Shown piece after piece: positions 1 through 5,336 of a stretch of DNA of 9,436 nucleotides (positions are counted from its first letter, which is position 1; every line of letters begins with the position of its first letter). This DNA comes from Anaerolineae bacterium (lineage in GTDB: Bacteria > Chloroflexota > Anaerolineae > 4572-78 > J111), in assembly GCA_020433835.1 (NCBI GenBank), contig JAGRBY010000255.1, positions 1 to 9,436 of the forward strand. The letters are read 5' to 3'. Both the position numbers and the translations under genes were made by a program. Below the pieces are notes generated by a model, which worked only from the letters and a program-made list of their open reading frames with translations, did not search any database and had not been told where the DNA came from.

Positions 1-50
1 CCGAAAATGAGCGTCCTTTTAGCCCAAATAGGTCGATTTATCACACCCAA

Positions 51-61
51 GTGACTGTCAC
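51..61. repeat. Short perfect palindrome
   Basis: GTGAC-T-GTCAC is an 11-bp perfect inverted repeat in the non-coding left edge. It could be a protein-binding site or part of a repeat that continues to the left of the window. No gene start lies beside it within the window, so no role is assigned. A palindrome of this length can also occur by chance. Confidence 0.3.
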
Positions 62-106
62 CTTTCGAACTGCGTAACTCGTATAAAAGACGTGCAATCC
101 ATCCCC

Positions 107-184
107 GTCATGCCCACATGCTTTAAGCGGGCATCCACCGTTACAAGGCCCCGTAGATGCCCGATAAAACCATTCGGGCATGAC
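107..184. repeat. Compound palindromic (REP/BIME-like) repeat
   Basis: Two 34-bp arms (107-140 and 151-184) are inverted copies of each other, with 27 of 34 positions matching, around a 10-bp centre. Each arm is also a small hairpin: ATGCCC (110-115) pairs with GGGCAT (129-134), and ATGCCCGA (157-164) pairs with TCGGGCAT (174-181) across a 9-nt loop. Both outer ends read GTCATGCCC going inward. A pair of inverted hairpin units is the architecture of REP/BIME elements and of some small non-autonomous repeats. It lies 41 bp past the stop codon of the minus-strand molybdoenzyme gene, the usual place for REP elements, where it could stabilise or end that transcript. No clear T-run follows the stems, so it is not a canonical intrinsic terminator. 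Open reading frames through it are by-products of the repeat. Confidence 0.7.
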
Positions 185-224
185 ATCACGGCTTTCATTG
201 GTCGATGTTTATCTGACTTATCTA

Positions 225-2312
225 TTAGCTCTTCCGCACCCAAACTCGATTGCTATGAAACGTACTCTGCCCAGCCATATCGCCCAACGTATCGGGCGTA
301 GTCCAGTTGACGTTGCGACCACCATCGCCGTTTTGGAAGGGATCGAACTTAGACCAGCGGCCTTTGGGCGAGGCCAACACGCCGAGACGAATGGCGTCGG
401 TGACGACAGCTTTGAGTTTGCACCAGCCGCGCTCGTTTTCCACAATCACGATATCGTCATTATCAATGCCCCGAGCAGCAGCATCGGTGGGGTGAATTTC
501 GACAAAGGGTGGGCCTTCGCGCTGAAGCAGGTGATCTTGATTGGCCATACTGCTGGTAACAAAGTGATGAGCAGCAGCAGTGATCAAATTCAACGGCTGC
601 GCAGCGGGCTGCGGACGCTCGGCAGGAGGAGCGGCGTCATCGCCGGCATCGATCCAGCCGGGCAGCGGATCAAGTCCGCGTTTGGCCATGTTGGCCGAGT
701 AAAGCTCTACTTTGCCGCTCGGGGTGCGGAATTTCAAATCGGCAAACGGAACGGCATTCTCGATGGCAAGGGGCAACGTGTGTTGGAGCTTTAATTTCTC
801 CAGTGTAATTCCCTGCAAAAGCGGGTTACGCCTGGCCGTAGCGGTCAAAATTTCGTCGATGACCTCATCGGCGTTGTGGTGCAGCCACGGCTCGGTGAAG
901 CCCATCGTCTTGGCTAACAGGGTCATCACCTCCCAATTGCTTTTGCTCTCACCCAGCGGGGGGATAGCCTGGGTGTTGTAGGTAAGCCAGGCATGCCCAT
1001 AGGCTTTGTGTAAATCGGCCTGCTCAAGCTGCGAGGTCGCCGGGAGGACGATATCGGCATAATCGGCAGTGTCGGTCATAAACAGTTCGTGGACAACCGT
1101 AAACAGATCGTCGCGCTTTAAGCCTTCGATGGTTTTGCCGGCGTTGGGTGAAATAGCCGCCGGGTTAGAACCAAACACAAACAGCGACATAATTGGCGGA
1201 TCGGTTACTTCGCCCGTCAAAACTGCGCCCAAACGATTCATGTTGACGCTTCGGGCAGCGGGCGGGCATTCATCCCAATGCAGCAGAGCCTGACCATCCC
1301 ACAGAACGTACCCGCTGGTTGAATAGGTCAATCCACCTCCTCGCACGCCATACTGGCCGGTTAAAGCCGGCAAAGCACAGATAGCCCGTACGTTTTGTCC
1401 GCCGGTTCGATTACGCTGCAAGCCGTCGGCAATTTTGATCAGAGCCGGGCGGCTGGTGGCGTAGCTGCGGGCCAGATCAATGATATCGGCGATGGGCAAA
1501 CCAGTAATCGCCGCCACACGCTCCGGCGGATAGTCATCTAACCGTTCGCGCAACTGCGGCCAGCCGACGGTATTGGCCTCCAACCAGGCTTCGTCATGCA
1601 GACCTTCGGTAACGATAATATGGGCCATACCCAGAGCTAACGCGCCGTCGGTACCGGGTAAGGGAGCCAAATGCAGGTCGGCACCACGTGCGGTGCGGGT
1701 ACGGCGAGGGTCAATAACCACAACGCGACAGCCGTTACGCTGGGCTGCTTTGAGGCGCGGCATAAAGTGCGGTGCGGTTGAGACCGGGTTGTGGCCCCAG
1801 ATAATCACCATGTGGCTGTCTTCAACGTGGTCATAAGGGGCGCTGTGACGGACACCCAACGTCATATTGACGGCATATTCTGCTGCGGCCCCACAGATAG
1901 AACGTTCGAGCTGGCTGGCACCTAATCGCTGCCAAAAACGACCGCTGGAGACCAACATTTGCACCAACCCCAACGTGCCACTGTAGCTGTAGGGCAAAAT
2001 CGCCGCCGCGCCATACTGATCGATGATGTCACGCCAGCGCTGACCGATTTCTGCCAGCGCTTCATCCCACGAAATCTGCGCCCATTGGCCGCTGCCTTTC
2101 GGGCCAATCCGTCGCAGGGGATGTTTGAGGCGATCCGGATGGTAGACGTGATCGAGGTAAGGTCGCACCTTGGCACACAACCACCCCTCAGTAAGGGGAT
2201 GATCGGGGTCGGCGTAGAAGTTAACGGCTTGGTCGTTTTCAACTTCAGTGATGATGCCACACGTATCAGGGCAATCGTGGGGACAAGCACCATAAATCTT
2301 TTGGATCGCCAT
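225..2312 (-). CDS. Molybdopterin-dependent oxidoreductase (DMSO reductase family, FeS-binding)
   Basis: A 695-residue member of the BisC/DMSO-reductase superfamily, which binds a bis-pterin Mo (or W) cofactor and one [4Fe-4S] cluster. The cluster motif is at the N-terminus: C10, C14 and C18 (in CPHDCPDTCG) plus C46. The core follows, with the typical segments VVVIDPRRTRTA (197-208), a GG-rich QYGVRGGG loop (320-327), VFGSNPAA (379-386) and DYADIVLPATSQLEQ (417-431). The pterin-dinucleotide-binding domain occupies about 572-695. C140 in RSICGAAAEY sits where the family carries its metal-ligating Ser/Cys/Sec, so Cys ligation is likely. There is no Tat signal, so the enzyme is probably cytoplasmic. 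The ATG at 2312 is chosen because GGAGG (2318-2322) precedes it by 5 nt; a TTG four codons upstream (2324) is less likely. No FeS, membrane-anchor or cofactor-chaperone gene is adjacent, so the substrate and redox partner are unknown. Family certain, substrate not. Confidence 0.93.
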   Translation of the reverse strand: MAIQKIYGACPHDCPDTCGIITEVENDQAVNFYADPDHPLTEGWLCAKVRPYLDHVYHPDRLKHPLRRIGPKGSGQWAQISWDEALAEIGQRWRDIIDQYGAAAILPYSYSGTLGLVQMLVSSGRFWQRLGASQLERSICGAAAEYAVNMTLGVRHSAPYDHVEDSHMVIIWGHNPVSTAPHFMPRLKAAQRNGCRVVVIDPRRTRTARGADLHLAPLPGTDGALALGMAHIIVTEGLHDEAWLEANTVGWPQLRERLDDYPPERVAAITGLPIADIIDLARSYATSRPALIKIADGLQRNRTGGQNVRAICALPALTGQYGVRGGGLTYSTSGYVLWDGQALLHWDECPPAARSVNMNRLGAVLTGEVTDPPIMSLFVFGSNPAAISPNAGKTIEGLKRDDLFTVVHELFMTDTADYADIVLPATSQLEQADLHKAYGHAWLTYNTQAIPPLGESKSNWEVMTLLAKTMGFTEPWLHHNADEVIDEILTATARRNPLLQGITLEKLKLQHTLPLAIENAVPFADLKFRTPSGKVELYSANMAKRGLDPLPGWIDAGDDAAPPAERPQPAAQPLNLITAAAHHFVTSSMANQDHLLQREGPPFVEIHPTDAAARGIDNDDIVIVENERGWCKLKAVVTDAIRLGVLASPKGRWSKFDPFQNGDGGRNVNWTTPDTLGDMAGQSTFHSNRVWVRKS

Positions 2313-2317
2313 GCAAA

Positions 2318-2322
2318 CCTCC
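2318..2322 (-). promoter_or_regulatory. Shine-Dalgarno of molybdoenzyme gene
   Basis: On the minus strand GGAGG is followed by TTTGC and then ATG at 2312. This strong site with 5-nt spacing fixes the ATG start. The upstream in-frame TTG at 2324 would overlap the site itself. Confidence 0.75.
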
Positions 2323-2327
2323 AAATA

Positions 2328-2535
2328 GAGTTTGTAGAGTTAATGGAGTTTATAGAGTTTGTGGAGTTTAATGGAATTTTAGCGTTTGTGGAGTTGAAGA
2401 GTTGGTAGTGTGGGGAGCAGTAGGGTTGAAAAGTTGTATCATCAGCCCCTAACGCTCATCCTCTTTATATCTCTATTAACTCCCTAACTCTATCAACTCA
2501 AAAAACTTGATGAACTCAATGAACTCGACGAACTG
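2328..2535. repeat. Phased 9-nt degenerate repeats in two inverted arms
   Basis: The spacer between the molybdoenzyme and RNase H genes is made of a degenerate 9-nt unit. On the plus strand GAGTT-type units start at 2328, 2337, 2346, 2355 and 2364, then degenerate units at 2373 and 2382, then 2391 and 2399. The second arm has the complementary AACTC-type units starting at 2478, 2486, 2495, 2504, 2513, 2522 and 2531. Nearly all steps are exactly 9 nt. Because the arms are inverted, the transcript could fold into a long imperfect hairpin with its apex at about 2405-2477. The structure lies downstream of the RNase H stop and in the leader of the molybdoenzyme gene, so it may affect termination or read-through. 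The 9-nt period keeps one frame open and gives a spurious Glu-Phe-rich peptide, which I do not call as a gene. No promoter could be assigned with confidence here. Confidence 0.75.
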
Positions 2536-2538
2536 TTT

Positions 2539-3150
2539 TTATTTTCTACCGAAATCGGCTCTAATCTCGCCCCAATTTTCGGTATCCCATTTGATTAGGG
2601 GGTTGGGATAATCATTGTCTTCAAGCCACCGGAGGGCACCATCGGCTAGCGACCAAACTTCGTTAGTGCCGAGATTGCGCGGCAGTTTCGAGCCGATCCG
2701 TTTATCTTTAACCCAGGCCAGGGCCGTGCGCGAGTCGGAGTAGATGGGGTTGGCTTTACCCTGTTTTTTCAGCATCGACAACGCGTGGACAATGGCGATG
2801 AATTCGCCCAGATTATTGGTTCCGTTGTAGATGGGGCCTTTGTGGAAGAGTTCGACGCCGGTTTTGGTCTCAACACCCCTATATTCCAAATTGCCGGGGC
2901 TGCCGTCGCAAGCGGCATCGACCGAAATGCTATCGGCGATAACCTCCGGGGGGAGGGTTGTTAAGGCAACCTTTTTGCCGTAAAAAGCTTCCCACCCGGT
3001 TTGGAAAGCTTCCTCAGCCTGAGCTTGGCTGGCGAATGATTTGTATTTTGCGTCGCTGTAGCCGTTGACCTGGGCTTGGGTTTCGGCCCATGTGATGTAG
3101 ATGCCGGGCTGCCGACCAACCCAGACGACGTAATATTTTTGTTTGGGCAT
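2539..3150 (-). CDS. RNase H family protein with N-terminal viroplasmin domain
   Basis: A 203-residue two-domain protein. Residues 4-52 (KYYVVWVGRQPGIYITW..., then KYKSFASQAQAEEAF) are a caulimovirus-viroplasmin / RNase H1 N-terminal domain, which in characterised relatives binds RNA:DNA hybrid or dsRNA. Residues 74-203 form an RNase H fold. The four metal-binding acidic residues all appear to be present: D78 (SVDAACDG), E116 (NLGEF), D139 (YSDSRTA) and D199 (RADFGRK). The protein should therefore be an active endonuclease cutting the RNA strand of RNA:DNA hybrids (R-loops, replication primers) in the cytoplasm. The ATG at 3150 is the natural start because the viroplasmin domain begins at residue 4-5. 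No Shine-Dalgarno is visible, and a promoter-like sequence abuts the ATG, pointing to a leaderless mRNA. The gene lies 54 bp after the exporter stop on the same strand. It resembles cellular bacterial homologues, and nothing here suggests a viral origin. Confidence 0.92.
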   Translation of the reverse strand: MPKQKYYVVWVGRQPGIYITWAETQAQVNGYSDAKYKSFASQAQAEEAFQTGWEAFYGKKVALTTLPPEVIADSISVDAACDGSPGNLEYRGVETKTGVELFHKGPIYNGTNNLGEFIAIVHALSMLKKQGKANPIYSDSRTALAWVKDKRIGSKLPRNLGTNEVWSLADGALRWLEDNDYPNPLIKWDTENWGEIRADFGRK

Positions 3151-3156
3151 GATAGA

Positions 3157-3185
3157 ATTTTACCACGGGCCGATCCAATCTCCAA
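3157..3185 (-). promoter_or_regulatory. Candidate promoter for RNase H gene (leaderless)
   Basis: On the minus strand TTGGAG (3180-3185) is followed, after a 17-nt spacer, by TAAAAT (3157-3162), a 5-of-6 match to the -10 consensus. The -35 match is weak (3 of 6). Transcription would begin about 6-7 nt after the -10, almost exactly on the ATG at 3150. This agrees with the absence of a ribosome-binding site and suggests leaderless translation. Confidence 0.4.
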
Positions 3186-3204
3186 CTACCTATCATTGTT
3201 CAAG

Positions 3205-4386
3205 CTATTGAGCTTGGCTTGCCTGTCGCTGCTGAAGAGCCGCATAGGCCAACACCCCGATTACACCGAGCAGCGGCACCATAATCAGCGACTGCAAACC
3301 GGCTCCCAAGGTCGATTGGTCGGCCAGCCAGCCGGTGACCCAGGCCCCCAGCCCGCCCGGTGCCCAACCCAGTCCCATCACCAAAGACGAAGCCAGACCG
3401 ACGCCGCTGGGCCAGGCTTCTTGAGCCATCACAATGGTTACGGGAAAGCTAGCCCCAATCATCAACCCCATCAGAGCGATAAGGACAACTTGCCACAAGA
3501 CAGGGGCATGCAGGAAGCCCCATTGCGCCAGGGCTAAAACAGCTAGGCTTATGGCGACAACCCGCCAGCGCCCTAACCAATCGGACAGCGGGCCGCCGGT
3601 CATACTGCCCACACCAACGGCAACAAGAAAGATAGACAGCACCTGGCCGCCAAAACCAATCGACTGGCCCTGGCTTTGAATCCACTCCGGTAGATAGGTT
3701 ATGAGAGAGACCTGAAACCAGGAGCGAGTCATCACCACAAAGGTCACCAGCGCCAGGCTGAGCATAACGGTTGGCGGCATTTTAACGGGCGAGGCCGAAG
3801 TTGAATGTGACGGGGTGTCTTCTTTATGACTTAGCTCGAAATCGTTGAGTTGCTGGTATAAAAGTAAAGCCGTGAGCAATGCTACCGGAATAACAATCAC
3901 CGTACCGGGTAAACCCAACCAACTGATACCCATCGCCACCCACAGCGGACTCATCGCGCCGCCCAAATTGCCCCCAACCGAGAAGAAAGACATGGCTGTG
4001 CCTCGGTTTTCTTTGGCGCTGGCGGCAGCCAATACCGCCCCCGCCGGATGAAATGCCGCCGAACCTAAAACACCCAGAGCAACCACAACTAAAACAGCCC
4101 AGTAGCTGCCGGCCAAACCAATGGATCCCATGAGCAAACCAATCCAGGCGATGCTAAAAACGATCATCCGTTTGGCCCCAAAGCGGTCACTCAAATAGCC
4201 AAATAAGGGCATGGTCAACGCCCCAAAGAGCGAAACCACCATCGCAATTAAACCAATTTGGCTGTAACTGAGGTCAAATGCGGTTATCAGCAGAGGATAA
4301 ACAATTGGCAAAAACCCGGCAGACAGTTCCAAAATGAAATGGGCCAGGGCCGTGAGAAATACAAATCGAGATAGATATGTGGTCAT
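3205..4386 (-). CDS. MFS exporter, fosmidomycin-resistance (Fsr)-like
   Basis: A 393-residue major facilitator superfamily protein with about 12 membrane helices in two six-helix halves, joined by a hydrophilic loop (about 180-203). The MFS motif A is seen in the N-half as GYLSDRFGAKRM (63-74), with a degenerate copy in the C-half (GGPLSDWLGRWR, 264-275). The segments GSAAFHPAGAVLAA (108-121) and FFSVGGNLGGAMSPL (134-148) resemble the HPxG and VGGNxG signatures of Fsr-type exporters, so a proton-driven efflux role at the inner membrane is inferred; the substrate is unknown. The ATG at 4386 is preferred over a GTG three codons upstream (4395), because a purine-rich GGAAAGGTG lies at suitable spacing before the ATG. 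The gene is divergent from an AraC-family regulator, as in the E. coli nimT/nimR pair, and is probably controlled by it. Confidence 0.9.
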   Translation of the reverse strand: MTTYLSRFVFLTALAHFILELSAGFLPIVYPLLITAFDLSYSQIGLIAMVVSLFGALTMPLFGYLSDRFGAKRMIVFSIAWIGLLMGSIGLAGSYWAVLVVVALGVLGSAAFHPAGAVLAAASAKENRGTAMSFFSVGGNLGGAMSPLWVAMGISWLGLPGTVIVIPVALLTALLLYQQLNDFELSHKEDTPSHSTSASPVKMPPTVMLSLALVTFVVMTRSWFQVSLITYLPEWIQSQGQSIGFGGQVLSIFLVAVGVGSMTGGPLSDWLGRWRVVAISLAVLALAQWGFLHAPVLWQVVLIALMGLMIGASFPVTIVMAQEAWPSGVGLASSLVMGLGWAPGGLGAWVTGWLADQSTLGAGLQSLIMVPLLGVIGVLAYAALQQRQASQAQ

Positions 4387-4421
4387 AGCAAACACCTTTC
4401 CATTGACGAAACCATTCCAGG

Positions 4422-4427
4422 AGTATA
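4422..4427 (-). promoter_or_regulatory. Candidate -10 box of the MFS exporter gene
   Basis: On the minus strand TATACT lies 36 bp before the exporter ATG. The -35 position (about 4445-4450) is a poor match to consensus, as expected for an activator-dependent promoter. The direct repeats at 4458-4486 lie directly upstream. The motif is part of the palindrome AGTATACT, so a plus-strand -10 (4424-4429) for the regulator is also possible, with TTGACG (4403-4408), but that spacing is short (15 nt). Confidence 0.4.
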
Positions 4428-4457
4428 CTGCGATTTACGCTTCTGATCTTGCCGGAT

Positions 4458-4486
4458 TCGGCCAAAAATTTGTTCTAATCGGCCAA
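4458..4486. promoter_or_regulatory. Direct-repeat operator candidate (AraC-type)
   Basis: TCGGCCAA occurs twice in the same orientation, at 4458-4465 and 4479-4486, exactly 21 bp (two helical turns) apart. AraC-family dimers typically bind direct repeats on one face of DNA with about this spacing. The nearer copy ends about 8 bp from the -35 position of the exporter promoter, an activating location. A third GGCCA at 4507-4511 and a repeated CAAAAATTT (4463-4471 and 4514-4522) lie in the same spacer and may belong to an extended site. Binding by the adjacent regulator is inferred from location only. Confidence 0.5.
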
Positions 4487-4550
4487 TTGAGGGTATCTTT
4501 AAACCAGGCCATTCAAAAATTTAACGGAAACTGTTATCAATGAGACGATT

Positions 4551-5330
4551 ATGAGGTTACCCGACCCGAGTATAAACAACGCACCGGCTCTTGCTTTTTG
4601 TTACGCTATGGACTTTGAGCCGGGGACGCATGGCTGGCATGCCCACAATCGGCATCAACTGGTGTATGCGGTTAGTGGTGTACTGCAATTAGAGTCTGAG
4701 GCGGGACAGTGGTTGTTACCCCCCCAGCGTGCCGCCTGGGTTACTGCCGATAAACCGCACCTAACGCGCTATCTTACGCCGGTTTCGCTGCGGTCGATCT
4801 GTTTTGATCCCACTTTTCCCGACGTGCCGCAGGTCGATTCGCGTGTTTTTTCGGTGACGCCGCTGGCGCGGGAGATGATTGTGTACGGCATGCGCTGGGG
4901 CACCGATCGCGATCCCGACGATGTCAAAGCCAATCTCTTTTTCCAGACGCTGGCGCTCTTGTGCGAGGAATGGATGGCCGATGAACCCTCCTTCCGGCTA
5001 CCTCGCGCCAAAACGCCGGAGCTAGCCCAGGCCATCGAATACACCTTGGAGAACTTGCAAGAGATCACAATCGATGAGGTAACGGTCGCCGCTAATTTAT
5101 CATCTCGCACGCTGCGGCGGCGGATGCAGCAAGAAACCGGCATTTCCTGGCAGAAGTTTCTGCACACCGCCCGAATGATGCGAGCGATGGAGCTACTTGC
5201 CACTCCTGAGGCTCAAGTCACCGAAACGGCGCTGGCGGTTGGGTATAACAGTTTAAGTGCTTTTATTCGAGCATTTACGCGTTTTACAAGCGAAACGCCC
5301 AGCCATTATCGACAGCGGGTGCAGTCTTAA
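4551..5330 (+). CDS. AraC-family transcriptional regulator (cupin sensor, NimR-like layout)
   Basis: A 259-residue regulator. Residues about 15-90 form a cupin-type sensor with the pattern HGWHAHNRHQLVYAVSGVL (27-45) followed by WLLPPQRAAWV (54-64), typical of the AraC subgroup that includes E. coli NimR. Residues about 155-255 are the DNA-binding domain with two helix-turn-helix motifs: about 174-195 (IDEVTVAANLSSRTLRRRMQ) and about 222-244. The AraC C-terminal signature AVGYNSLSAFIRAFTRF is at 229-245, followed by TPSHYR. Length is normal for the group. The Shine-Dalgarno is weak (GAG about 6 nt before the ATG), consistent with low expression. The gene is divergent from the MFS exporter, whose promoter carries the TCGGCCAA direct repeats, so local control of the exporter in response to a small molecule is likely. 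The 3' end lies 6 bp from the stop of the opposing RND gene, leaving no room for a separate terminator. Confidence 0.93.
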   Translation: MRLPDPSINNAPALAFCYAMDFEPGTHGWHAHNRHQLVYAVSGVLQLESEAGQWLLPPQRAAWVTADKPHLTRYLTPVSLRSICFDPTFPDVPQVDSRVFSVTPLAREMIVYGMRWGTDRDPDDVKANLFFQTLALLCEEWMADEPSFRLPRAKTPELAQAIEYTLENLQEITIDEVTVAANLSSRTLRRRMQQETGISWQKFLHTARMMRAMELLATPEAQVTETALAVGYNSLSAFIRAFTRFTSETPSHYRQRVQS

Positions 5331-5336
5331 AGCAAT

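Noticed and set aside
107..184. Intrinsic terminator for the molybdoenzyme gene
   Set aside because: The stems are good but no T-run follows on the minus strand, and the two-unit inverted structure fits a dispersed repeat better.
58..243. Minus-strand open frame of 61 codons
   Set aside because: Most of it is the translated palindromic repeat at 107-184, and it overlaps the end of the molybdoenzyme gene.
180..794. Plus-strand open frame of 204 codons
   Set aside because: It is antisense to the 3' part of the molybdoenzyme gene, whose protein is clearly conserved, and its own translation shows no recognisable domain.
1959..2408. Plus-strand open frame ending in a Glu/Phe-rich peptide
   Set aside because: It is antisense to the molybdoenzyme start, and its tail is only the 9-nt repeat read in frame.
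2328..2535. CRISPR array or minisatellite
   Set aside because: Units are only 9 nt, degenerate and without spacers, and the two arms are inverted rather than direct.
4769..5203. Minus-strand open frame inside the AraC-family gene
   Set aside because: It is a Ser/Arg-rich shadow of a clearly conserved plus-strand regulator, with no ribosome-binding site.
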